Below are positions 1 to 7,403 of a stretch of 64,000 nt of DNA, piece after piece. Source of the DNA: Halobacillus shinanisalinarum. Its GTDB lineage: Bacteria > Bacillota > Bacilli > Bacillales > Halobacillaceae. Each line of letters opens with the position of its first letter. Position 1 is the stretch's first letter. The stretch lies in the NCBI RefSeq assembly GCF_022919835.1, contig NZ_CP095074.1, forward strand, positions 1 to 64,000, written 5' to 3'. The notes below the pieces were generated by a model. That model was not told the DNA's origin and searched no databases. It saw nothing but the letters and a program-made list of their open reading frames with translations. Both the position numbers and the translations under genes were made by a program.

Positions 1-54
1 TATGGTCACAAGTATATAAATCAGTTATCCTTGGGTTGACAAGACAAGAGGTGA

Positions 55-720
<666 letters not shown>

Positions 721-792
721 TATTGCTATATACAAGGGTCAAATGACGCTTGTGTTTTTCATGGCCAATACCAGGTAAGGAGGTATGTGCAA

Positions 793-1026
793 ATGTTAGC
801 AGATGAAAAACTAAAACGGATTAATGAATTAGCTAATAAAGCTAAAGCTGAAGGTTTAAATAAAGCTGAAAAAACGGAGCAGCAAGAACTTCGTCAAGAA
901 TATTTAAAGAATGTTCGTAAATCCTTTAAAAATCAGTTGAAAGGTATGACTGTTGTAGACCCAAATGGGAATGACGTTACACCTAAAAAACTGAAAGAAA
1001 TGCAGGAAAATGAGAAAAAACACTAA
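793..1026 (+). CDS. ynzC: YnzC, DUF896 family small protein
   Basis: Highly charged, helical protein of 77 residues, the same length as B. subtilis YnzC (DUF896). It reads as two helices rich in Lys and Glu with the family's KAEGLNKAEK and YLKNVRKSFKNQL segments. The ATG at 793 is chosen over a GTG at 787 because it lies nine bases after AAGGAGG, whereas the GTG is too close. It is third in the SOS-linked yneA-yneB-ynzC set and has its own downstream terminator. The molecular function is unknown; in B. subtilis the operon limits division during DNA damage, mainly through YneA. Confidence 0.9.
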   Translation: MLADEKLKRINELANKAKAEGLNKAEKTEQQELRQEYLKNVRKSFKNQLKGMTVVDPNGNDVTPKKLKEMQENEKKH

Positions 1027-1031
1027 ATATT

Positions 1032-1062
1032 AACCCGCACTCATGATGGGTGCGGTTTTTTT
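1032..1062 (+). terminator. Rho-independent terminator after ynzC
   Basis: Arms ACCCGCACTCAT and a near-complementary GATGGGTGCGGT form a tight hairpin followed by a run of seven T. It closes the yneB-ynzC unit and separates it from tkt. Confidence 0.85.
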
Positions 1063-1204
1063 GTTTAGCTTTGTGAATCTAGGGAAAAATAGCTGATAGT
1101 AGAGAAGATTGTTGAAAAAACAGCAACAAGGCTTGTCACTTGCCCATTTTCATTATAGGATAATACATGATACATATAAGGGAAGACGAAAGGAGAATGT
1201 TGAC

Positions 1205-3211
1205 ATGGCTTCAAGCCTTGAACAAACATCTATTAATACTATCCGAACACTAACTATTGATGCAGTTGAAAAAGCTCAATCTGGTCATCCTGGAATGCCG
1301 ATGGGGGCAGCTCCAATGGCTTATACCCTTTGGACGAAATTTATGAACCACAATCCAAGAAATTCACACTGGTTTAACCGTGATCGATTTGTATTATCAG
1401 CGGGCCATGGATCTATGCTGTTATATAGTCTCCTGCACCTTTCAGGATATAACGTGACGATAGACGATATAAAATCGTTCCGTCAGTGGGATTCAAAAAC
1501 GCCCGGTCATCCAGAGGTTCATCATACAGATGGTGTGGAAGCTACCACTGGACCATTAGGCCAGGGGATTTCAATGGCAACGGGAATGGCTATGGCTGAA
1601 GCGCATCTAGCTGCAAAGTATAATCGCGAGCAATACAATGTCGTTGATCACTACACTTTTGCGATTTGCGGCGACGGTGATTTAATGGAAGGTGTTTCTC
1701 AAGAATCAGCTTCCTTAGCAGGTCACTTAGGCTTAGGGAAACTCGTTGTACTGTATGATTCTAATGATATTTCATTGGATGGGGACCTTGATCGTTCCTT
1801 TAGTGAAAGTGTTGAGAAACGTTATGAAGCTTATGGCTGGCAAGTCATTCGTGTAGAGGACGGGACGAATACAGAAGACATTACTAAAGCCATTGAACAA
1901 GCAAAACAAAATACTGAACAACCGACAATGATTGAAGTCAAAACAGTGATCGGTTATGGCTCACCTAATAAATCCGGTAAATCTGCTTCCCACGGGGCAC
2001 CCCTCGGAGAGGAAGAGGTTACAGCAGCAAAAGAACATTATAGCTGGGAGCATGAACCGTTCCACGTCCCTGAAGAAGTATATGAAGATTTCAAAAAGAA
2101 AGTACAAGTGACTGGCGAAGAGCAAGAAGCACAGTGGAATGATCTAATGAAACAGTACAAAGAGGCATATCCTGAACTTGGTAAGGAGTTAGAACAAGCC
2201 ATTAATGGCGAACTTCCTGAAGGATGGCAAGGCAGCCTGCCAACCTTCACTGCAGGAGAAGACAGTCCAGCAACTCGTGCGGCTTCAGGTAAGGTCATTA
2301 ATTCATTATCTGAAGTTGTGCCTTATTTCTTTGGTGGAAGTGCCGATCTTGCAGGCTCTAACAAAACGACTGTAGAGGGAGAAGAAGACTTCTCACGTGA
2401 AAATTATGCAGGTCGTAATGTTTGGTTTGGTGTTCGTGAATTTGCAATGGCCTGTGCGTTAAACGGCATGGCCCTTCATGGTGGGTTGAAAGTTTATGCT
2501 GGTACGTTCTTTGTTTTTAGTGACTATCTCCGTCCAGCCTTGCGTTTATCTGCTATTATGAATCTGCCTGTAAACTATGTGTTTACGCATGACTCTGTAG
2601 CTGTTGGAGAGGATGGCCCTACCCATGAGCCTGTTGAGCAACTGGCTTCCCTTAGAGCCGTGCCAAACCTTTCCTTAATTCGTCCCGCCGACGGAAACGA
2701 GACAACTGCAGCATGGAGAGTTGCTCTTGAGTCAAATACGACTCCAACAGCACTTGTCCTAACTCGTCAAGGCTTGCCGACACTCGAGGGTACAGACGAA
2801 AAAGCTTACGAGGGAGTGAAACACGGGGCATACATTCTAAGTGATTCCGATAAACAAACACCTGACGGGATCCTGATGGCCTCTGGTTCTGAAGTGCAGC
2901 TAGCTGTACAAGCACAATCTGATCTGAAGACCAAAGGTTATGATGTTCGGGTGGTAAGTATTCCGTCATTTGACCGTTTTAATAATCAAACAAGGGAATA
3001 TCAAGAAAAAGTATTACCGAATGCAGTGAGAAACCGTCTTGCGATTGAGATGGGAGCATCTTTTGGCTGGGAGCGTTATGTCGGCCTTGATGGCTCTATC
3101 ATCGGAATCGATACATTCGGCGCATCCGCACCAGGAGAGACTGTTATTAAAAATTACGGTTTTACCGCAGAAAATGTAGTTAAACACGCGGAAAGCTTGA
3201 TGAATAAATAA
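1205..3211 (+). CDS. tkt: transketolase
   Basis: Thiamine-diphosphate enzyme of the non-oxidative pentose phosphate pathway that moves two-carbon ketol units between sugar phosphates in the cytosol. The 668-residue product matches the usual bacterial length. Visible marks are HPGMPMG near 28-34, the TPP/Mg motif GDGDLMEG at 156-163, the pyrimidine-domain segment GVREFAM, and [16 protein letters not shown] in the second domain. The ATG at 1205 is preceded by AAAGGAG; about 30 upstream in-frame codons lack a ribosome site and are not family sequence. A strong hairpin terminator follows, so it is probably monocistronic. Its place between ynzC and sirA matches B. subtilis. Confidence 0.97.
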   Translation: MASSLEQTSINTIRTLTIDAVEKAQSGHPGMPMGAAPMAYTLWTKFMNHNPRNSHWFNRDRFVLSAGHGSMLLYSLLHLSGYNVTIDDIKSFRQWDSKTPGHPEVHHTDGVEATTGPLGQGISMATGMAMAEAHLAAKYNREQYNVVDHYTFAICGDGDLMEGVSQESASLAGHLGLGKLVVLYDSNDISLDGDLDRSFSESVEKRYEAYGWQVIRVEDGTNTEDITKAIEQAKQNTEQPTMIEVKTVIGYGSPNKSGKSASHGAPLGEEEVTAAKEHYSWEHEPFHVPEEVYEDFKKKVQVTGEEQEAQWNDLMKQYKEAYPELGKELEQAINGELPEGWQGSLPTFTAGEDSPATRAASGKVINSLSEVVPYFFGGSADLAGSNKTTVEGEEDFSRENYAGRNVWFGVREFAMACALNGMALHGGLKVYAGTFFVFSDYLRPALRLSAIMNLPVNYVFTHDSVAVGEDGPTHEPVEQLASLRAVPNLSLIRPADGNETTAAWRVALESNTTPTALVLTRQGLPTLEGTDEKAYEGVKHGAYILSDSDKQTPDGILMASGSEVQLAVQAQSDLKTKGYDVRVVSIPSFDRFNNQTREYQEKVLPNAVRNRLAIEMGASFGWERYVGLDGSIIGIDTFGASAPGETVIKNYGFTAENVVKHAESLMNK

Positions 3212-3219
3212 ATAGAATG

Positions 3220-3257
3220 GGACTACTGTATATTAATGTACAGTAGTCCGCTTTTAA
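3220..3257 (+). terminator. Rho-independent terminator after tkt
   Basis: An 11-bp perfect stem (GGACTACTGTA / TACAGTAGTCC) with an eight-base loop, followed by a T-rich tract starting CTTTT. Confidence 0.85.
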
Positions 3258-3268
3258 GTTTTTTCCGT

Positions 3269-3335
3269 TTTGACAAAAATCGTTGGACTCATAAGCCATA
3301 TTGTGACAAATTGTTCGCTTGCAGCTCTGTATAAT
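3269..3335 (+). promoter_or_regulatory. Probable Spo0A-activated promoter of sirA
   Basis: Read on the minus strand, 3269-3277 is TTTGTCAAA, an exact fit to the 0A-box consensus TTTGTCRAA. 3302-3310 is TTTGTCACA, one mismatch. The boxes are 33 bp apart, about three helical turns. A TATAAT lies at 3330-3335, and the position 17 bp upstream, where a -35 hexamer should be, is poor and overlaps the second box. That is the layout of Spo0A-activated sigma-A promoters. In B. subtilis sirA is under Spo0A~P control, so the assignment agrees with known biology. Functional activity is inferred. Confidence 0.6.
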
Positions 3336-3358
3336 CAGGGACAAGGAGTGATGGAGCT

Positions 3359-3784
3359 ATGCAATTTGTGATCTATGCAATTAAACAAGAAGTGTGTGAA
3401 CACTATTATTATAAAGTAGAATTGTTAAAACGATTTTTCGAGGAGTGCATTCGTCTCCCTCAGTCAAAATTACATCAAAAACAACTGGATTATATAACCG
3501 AAGATTTCTCTTTTAAGGAATGGCTAGGGGATCTCTGCAAGGGGGCCTGGGTAACCCCATTCTCTCAACATAAGAATGGGCATTTATTCAATTATGAACA
3601 AAATTATGATATAATCTTAACTGAGAAAAGCTGTTGTCTACTACAGTGTGACAGCCTCTGGCAAGCAGAAAGGGTTCTATTTCAACCACTAAGAATGTGT
3701 GATCAAACGTTTTTTATTGTAGAGGAAAACGGCGAGCATTACGGATGGGTTTCCCCTCTTTCAAGTCAGCGTCTGTTATCGTAA
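3359..3784 (+). CDS. sirA: SirA, sporulation inhibitor of DNA replication
   Basis: In B. subtilis SirA binds domain I of DnaA and blocks new rounds of replication once sporulation starts. This 141-residue protein has the family layout: an N-terminal YAIKQEVCEHYY segment, a Gln/Leu-rich middle and the conserved C-terminal YGWVSPL. It sits between tkt and yneF as sirA (yneE) does in B. subtilis, and Spo0A boxes lie in its promoter. Overall conservation looks low, which is usual for SirA, so the call rests on synteny, length and the terminal motif together. The ATG is ten bases from an AAGGAG. Confidence 0.8.
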   Translation: MQFVIYAIKQEVCEHYYYKVELLKRFFEECIRLPQSKLHQKQLDYITEDFSFKEWLGDLCKGAWVTPFSQHKNGHLFNYEQNYDIILTEKSCCLLQCDSLWQAERVLFQPLRMCDQTFFIVEENGEHYGWVSPLSSQRLLS

Positions 3785-3858
3785 AATGCCCTATTGTATT
3801 CCTATGAGCATTTTACTATACTGTTATGGGAGACAATACGAAGGAGGAAGACGTTTAA

Positions 3859-4086
3859 ATGACTTTGGGCATAGTATGGGTCATCATCATTGCCGTTTTG
3901 GCTCTCATTGGCGGAGTAGCCTTGGGCTTTTTCATAGCGAGAAGATATATGATGAACTATTTAAAGAAGAACCCACCAATTAATGAGCAAATGCTTCGCA
4001 CAATGATGATGCAAATGGGGCAAAAGCCATCACAGAAGAAAATTAACCAAATGATGCGTTCGATGAATAATCAACAGAATAAATGA
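3859..4086 (+). CDS. yneF: YneF, UPF0154 membrane protein
   Basis: Small single-pass membrane protein of 75 residues. One transmembrane helix (about residues 3-25, [21 protein letters not shown]) is followed by a basic cytoplasmic tail with the family signature [32 protein letters not shown]. The Pro-Pro and repeated Met are typical of UPF0154. The ATG at 3859 follows AAGGAGG. It lies downstream of sirA as in B. subtilis and has its own terminator. The function is unknown. Confidence 0.92.
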   Translation: MTLGIVWVIIIAVLALIGGVALGFFIARRYMMNYLKKNPPINEQMLRTMMMQMGQKPSQKKINQMMRSMNNQQNK

Positions 4087-4094
4087 TAATTGCT

Positions 4095-4133
4095 AGCCCT
4101 TTCTGCCATACATATGGAAGAAAGGGCTTTTGA
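4095..4133 (+). terminator. Rho-independent terminator after yneF
   Basis: Ten-base perfect arms AGCCCTTTCT / AGAAAGGGCT followed by TTTTG close the yneF unit. Confidence 0.8.
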
Positions 4134-4338
4134 TTGCAATATAGTATCTAGCTATGGACCCTAAATCCCCTGGAATTATCAGGTGGAAAGCCGAAGTCCT
4201 TGTAATAGAATAGACAGTCTCCTTCAAGGATTATTCTGTTTTCTCAACAAACGTCAACAGATGTTCACAACTGAATCATCGTTTTTTTGAATTTGGTCTG
4301 ATACAATAGGATTCGAGTCTAAAGGTGGGGGCGTTATT
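4134..4338 (+). other. ccdA upstream region with hairpins
   Basis: About 200 non-coding bases before ccdA. It contains CCTG-(7 nt)-CAGG at 4168-4183 and an imperfect stem from AGAATA to TATTCT spanning about 4206-4234, with an internal CCTT/AAGG, then TGTTTTC. The segment AATTATCAGGTGGAAA near 4174-4190 resembles the start of the tnpB right-end region at 5311-5324. It could be a terminator plus a second decayed element end, or an unrecognised leader; I cannot name a known riboswitch here. Confidence 0.35.
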
Positions 4339-5043
4339 ATGTCAGATATAAATATATTTTTAGCGTTTGGTGCTGGCTTTCTTTCCTTTATATCACCATG
4401 TGTTCTTCCTTTGTATCCCGTTTTCCTATCTTACATAACAGGGATGAGCATAAATGAATTAAAAGAAGATAATGGAATGCTTAAGAAGAAGAGCCTCACT
4501 CATACCGTATTATTCTTGCTTGGTTTTACGACTATTTTTATAATTTTAGGTTTTTCAGGGTCTTTATTCTCCCAATTTTTCATTCAAAATGAGGAGATTA
4601 TCCGTCGGGTTGGAGCCATTCTGATCATCTTCTTCGGATTTGTGATCATTGGTGTGTTCAACTTCCGATTTCTAATGAAGGATCGCAAAGTCACTTTTAA
4701 AAATCGTCCTACCGGATATCTAGGTTCATTTATTATAGGGCTGACATTTTCACTAGGCTGGACACCTTGTATGGGACCGATCCTGGCTTCCGTATTGGCG
4801 CTTGCTGCTGATAACTCGGAGCTATTCCTCGTAATGATGATATCCTACTCTCTAGGTTTTTCTATTCCATTCCTAGTCCTCTCCTTTTTTATCGGGAAAT
4901 TGGACTGGATCAAACGACATAGCGGTAAAATTATGAAAATCGGTGGATATATTATGATTTTCATGGGGGTTGCTTTGTACTTTGATTGGATGACGAAATT
5001 AACTTCCTATCTTGCAGGGTTATTTGGCTTCCAAGGTTTTTAA
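4339..5043 (+). CDS. ccdA: CcdA cytochrome c biogenesis thiol reductase
   Basis: Polytopic membrane protein of 234 residues with six predicted transmembrane helices. In Bacillus, CcdA carries electrons from cytoplasmic thioredoxin to extracytoplasmic thiol-disulfide proteins used in cytochrome c maturation and spore envelope formation. Both redox cysteines are visible: FISPCVLPLYP near residues 17-27 and GWTPCMGPIL near 138-147, each in the conserved Pro-Cys context of the DsbD/CcdA family. The length equals B. subtilis CcdA. The start follows GGTGGGGG. In B. subtilis it is followed by yneI and ccdC; here a tnpB remnant and mrpB separate ccdA from ccdC. The first foreign codon begins directly after the ccdA stop. 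Confidence 0.95.
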   Translation: MSDINIFLAFGAGFLSFISPCVLPLYPVFLSYITGMSINELKEDNGMLKKKSLTHTVLFLLGFTTIFIILGFSGSLFSQFFIQNEEIIRRVGAILIIFFGFVIIGVFNFRFLMKDRKVTFKNRPTGYLGSFIIGLTFSLGWTPCMGPILASVLALAADNSELFLVMMISYSLGFSIPFLVLSFFIGKLDWIKRHSGKIMKIGGYIMIFMGVALYFDWMTKLTSYLAGLFGFQGF

Positions 5044-5310
5044 TCAAAATCCATTCATGATGCTGGTTGGGGAACTTTTCGTAGGATGCTCATATACAAG
5101 TGTCATCACAACGGGGGAGAACTGGTCAAAGTAAAGGCGCACTTTACCAGTCAAGAGTGCTCCCATTGCGATCACAGAGTGAAAAAATCATTATCCGTTC
5201 GTAGGCATGTTTGTAAACATTGTGGAACGGTATTAGATCGTGACCACAATGCCGCCATCAACATAGAAAAAGCTGGACGAAACCAGCTAGGTCTGACTCC
5301 AACTGCCTAA
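5044..5310 (+). pseudogene. 5'-truncated TnpB (IS200/IS605 OrfB) C-terminal remnant
   Basis: The frame opens at 5044, directly after the ccdA stop, and has no start codon of its own at that point. It reads as the C-terminal part of TnpB: SIHDAGWGTFRRMLIYK, then a CSHC...CKHC zinc finger and DRDHNAAINI, which carries the last RuvC aspartate. The N-terminal RuvC parts are missing, so no active nuclease can be made. An internal ATG at 5086 gives a 74-residue peptide without an obvious ribosome site. The sharp left boundary at the ccdA stop codon marks a deletion or recombination junction. Confidence 0.85.
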
Positions 5311-5479
5311 TAATCACGTGGAAACTGTAGGTCGAGGTCTCGCCCGAACAGTATAAACAACGCCTCTGGAGACTGTGTAAGCCTGGGGTCGTCAAGAACA
5401 AAGTAACGGTCGTTGAATGAGGAAATTCGCTTTTACAGGTAGCTCCATCAAAATCTTGGGTTTAGATGGAGAGGCTCAC
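5311..5479 (+). mobile_element. Right end and possible omega-RNA region of the tnpB remnant
   Basis: This structured tract downstream of the tnpB stop looks like the 3' region of IS1341-type elements, where the omega/reRNA scaffold overlaps the end of tnpB. A terminal hairpin CTCCATC (5443-5449) / GATGGAG (5465-5471) is followed by a CTCAC ending near 5479, which I take as the right boundary. No matching left end or tnpA is present, so the element cannot move by itself. If the RNA is still made, its guide would come from the bases just after 5479. Boundaries are judged by eye from memory of related ends. Confidence 0.55.
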
Positions 5480-5546
5480 TTAGATGGCAATCCAATGAAC
5501 TTTGTATTATGATGAACATATTGAAACTTTTTGAAGGAGCTTGATC

Positions 5547-5975
5547 ATGACTAGGACAAACGACTTAATATTACGAACGACGACTTCGATTATTGCTTTT
5601 ATCCTTCTTGGGTTCTCACTCTATTTATTTTTTGCCGGGCATAACGCTCCTGGTGGAGGTTTTGTTGGTGGTTTGATGGCTGTTGCAGCCCTTGTTCTGA
5701 TGTATATGGCTTATGGCCTAAATGCTATGGAAAAAGTGATTCGCGTTAACTTTCGCTACATGACTTTTACCGGACTACTTATTGCTGTTGCTACAGGTAT
5801 AGGCTCGTTTGCGTTTGGGGAACCATTCTTAAGTCAAACTTTTGCTTATTTCCAGCTACCTATCTTAGGGAGAACAGAACTAGCTACAGCTCTATTATTT
5901 GATTTAGGAGTATACTTGACGGTAATCGGCATCTCCATGACGATTATCTTAACGGTCGCAAACGATACCGAGTAA
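5547..5975 (+). CDS. mrpB: Orphan MrpB/MnhB Na+/H+ antiporter subunit
   Basis: Membrane protein of 142 residues with about four transmembrane helices and the MrpB signature GHNAPGGGFVGGL in the first loop. It is full length for the family, so it is not a fragment. MrpB normally works only in the hetero-oligomeric Mrp complex (A to G), which expels Na+ using the proton gradient; no other mrp gene is next to it. The ATG at 5547 lies seven bases after GAAGGAG; an in-frame TTG at 5541 is too close to it. It sits between a tnpB remnant and ccdC, at a place where B. subtilis has yneI, which suggests it was inserted there. Confidence 0.85.
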   Translation: MTRTNDLILRTTTSIIAFILLGFSLYLFFAGHNAPGGGFVGGLMAVAALVLMYMAYGLNAMEKVIRVNFRYMTFTGLLIAVATGIGSFAFGEPFLSQTFAYFQLPILGRTELATALLFDLGVYLTVIGISMTIILTVANDTE

Positions 5976-6002
5976 GTGTTCGGTAAGGAGGGGCAGACTG
6001 AG

Positions 6003-6092
6003 ATGAGCGGTCTCGATGCTCTCCTTCTACTGGTTGTGAAGCTATACGATGAACCGCCTGTGTTAGATGCGATGGAGTTAGTGTTGAATTAA
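6003..6092 (+). CDS. Possible 29-codon ORF, perhaps a relic
   Basis: A TAAGGAGGGG at 5983-5992 precedes an ATG at 6003 that opens a 29-residue frame. Its end, YDEPPVLDAMELVLN, looks like the start of a response-regulator receiver domain (VDDEPxVLxxLxxxL). In B. subtilis the CheY-like yneI lies at this place between ccdA and ccdC. It may be a scrap of such a gene or a chance peptide. No family could be assigned, and the ribosome-site spacing is a little long. Confidence 0.25.
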   Translation: MSGLDALLLLVVKLYDEPPVLDAMELVLN

Positions 6093-6128
6093 ACTTATTA
6101 TGGGATCGTAAGAAAGAGTGAAATCTTT

Positions 6129-6590
6129 ATGTTTTGGATTATTGCAAGCACAGTGGTAGCTACGTGTATGGCTACGGGAATGATATTTGTCCGGCTTCGG
6201 GCAGCTAAAAAGCCTGCGAGTGTAAAGAAAATTATATTACCCCCGCTTTTCATGAGTACGGGGGCATTCATGTTTTTGTTTCCGGTATTTCGCGTGCAAT
6301 GGAGCCAGGTTGCTGAGGCAGTTTGTGTAGGTATTCTTTTTTCCTTTTTTCTCATCCGTACATCAAAATTTGAAGTGCGGGAGGACAAGATTTATTTAAA
6401 GCCGTCAAAAGCGTTCGTCTTTATTTTATTTGGACTACTTATCTTGCGTATTGTACTTAAGCTCATCATAGGGCAGACGATAGCGTTCGGACAAATGAGC
6501 GGGATGTTCTTTCTGCTGGCCCTTGGTATGATCATAACATGGCGTTTAGCCATGCTCAGACAATACCTACAATTGGAAAGAACATTATAA
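6129..6590 (+). CDS. ccdC: CcdC-like membrane protein (YneJ)
   Basis: Protein of 153 residues with five or so transmembrane helices (about 2-17, 39-55, 62-78, 96-113, 118-137), matching B. subtilis CcdC/YneJ in length and position near ccdA. Motifs include MFWIIAS at the start, FVRLRAAKKP after helix one, and a charged ILFSFFLIRTSKFEVREDKIYLK segment. Despite the name, CcdC is dispensable for cytochrome c synthesis in B. subtilis and its role is unknown. The ribosome site is weak (AAAGAGTG). Two terminators follow. Confidence 0.85.
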   Translation: MFWIIASTVVATCMATGMIFVRLRAAKKPASVKKIILPPLFMSTGAFMFLFPVFRVQWSQVAEAVCVGILFSFFLIRTSKFEVREDKIYLKPSKAFVFILFGLLILRIVLKLIIGQTIAFGQMSGMFFLLALGMIITWRLAMLRQYLQLERTL

Positions 6591-6599
6591 CTACTTATT

Positions 6600-6629
6600 T
6601 AGCCTCTTGACTATGTCAGGAGGCTTTTG
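6600..6629 (+). terminator. Terminator after ccdC
   Basis: AGCCTCTTGA and TCAGGAGGCT form a short stem followed by TTTT. Confidence 0.6.
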
Positions 6630-6644
6630 AACTCGTTCAATTTT

Positions 6645-6680
6645 AAAAAGATCGTGCCCCCGAAATGGCACGATCTTTTT
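6645..6680. terminator. Bidirectional terminator between ccdC and yneK
   Basis: Perfect 14-base arms AAAAAGATCGTGCC / GGCACGATCTTTTT, with A/T tracts that serve both strands, lie between convergent genes. The right arm reaches the 3' end of yneK. Confidence 0.85.
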
Positions 6681-7107
6681 AGCGATCAAATAAAGGCTGG
6701 TATGGTGTAATGTCAATTTCTTTTTCGTTAAGCTTTTTGATTAAAAATTTATGATCACGTTTAGGTGTAGCAAGAATATAACCTTCTATGATGACGTCTT
6801 GTGTGATCTTGGAGCATTTCTTTTCTATGGCCACTTGTCCAATTCTTCCGGCAATTTTCTGTTTAGCAATGTCTCGGAATAACTCGGGAACAGGGGAAAC
6901 AAGTTCTTCAAGCAATGCTTTTTGTTCTGGTTTCCACATATGGATTGTCCGCTCTATATAATATTCTTCCCAATCAATTGTTGATTTTCCATCTTCTTTT
7001 GGCATTCGCTTAAGGAACTTGCGAAACATGAAAAACCCGCCAATTCCCATAAGCGTGACCATGATGACAATCCACCCGACAATAAATAGGGCAAAGCCAC
7101 CTGACAT
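6679..7107 (-). CDS. yneK: YneK, DUF2621 family protein
   Basis: Protein of 142 residues: one N-terminal transmembrane helix (about residues 5-28, FALFIVGWIVIMVTLMGIGGFFMF) and a soluble DUF2621 domain with DWEEYYIERTIHMWKPEQK and a C-terminal TPKRDHKFLIKKL. The start at 7107 is taken because AGGTGAT lies just upstream; the twelve upstream in-frame codons have no ribosome site. It runs opposite to its neighbours, as in B. subtilis. The function is unknown. Confidence 0.88.
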   Translation of the reverse strand: MSGGFALFIVGWIVIMVTLMGIGGFFMFRKFLKRMPKEDGKSTIDWEEYYIERTIHMWKPEQKALLEELVSPVPELFRDIAKQKIAGRIGQVAIEKKCSKITQDVIIEGYILATPKRDHKFLIKKLNEKEIDITPYQPLFDR

Positions 7108-7403
7108 ATTATCACCTGTTTCATCATTTAAATAGTTTAACATTGCTTACATTTATAATTATAAAAGCTTCGGTAAGGAAAGACAAGAAGAAGTGTGAGC
7201 TTTTATGTGGCGCCATGAGAGGAGAATTGTCGAAGTCATCAAAAGCATGTCTAAATATTTTACATATGAATCGTTTTCATTTAAAATAAAGGGTGCATAT
7301 TTGTGAACTTTTATAAAAAAGGGTGCAAATGAACATTTTTTTGGGGAATGGGGAAGCTGATACACAGCCTCGCCGTTTAATTTTGATGAGGAGGTAAAGG
7401 AAT
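7108..7403 (+). other. citB upstream region
   Basis: About 300 bases without a gene between divergent yneK and citB. Apart from the cre-like site at 7266-7280 it holds AT-rich stretches and a TTTATAATTATAAAA palindrome at about 7152-7166, possibly part of a promoter for yneK or citB. I could not place a convincing CcpC box. Confidence 0.5.
7266..7280 (-). promoter_or_regulatory. cre-like CcpA site upstream of citB
   Basis: Read on the minus strand, ATGAAAACGATTCAT fits cre consensus WTGNAANCGNWNNCW at 10 of 11 defined positions, and the ATGAA/TTCAT arms are palindromic. Carbon catabolite repression of citB is known in B. subtilis. Occupancy is inferred. Confidence 0.45.

Noticed and set aside
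1..39. Frame YGHKYINQLSLG ending at TGA 37-39, possibly the end of an upstream gene such as yneA
   Set aside because: Only 12 codons are visible and they show no recognisable YneA feature; synteny alone is not enough.
2652..2969. Antisense frames within tkt, citB, parC and the carboxylase genes
   Set aside because: All lie opposite conserved enzymes, lack ribosome sites and encode no family features.
3786..3983. 65-codon frame overlapping yneF
   Set aside because: Out-of-frame shadow of yneF; yneF has the correct ribosome site and family sequence.
7152..7166. TTTATAATTATAAAA before citB as a CcpC box
   Set aside because: It does not fit the ATAA-N7-TTAT dyad of CcpC; AT-rich palindromes are common here.
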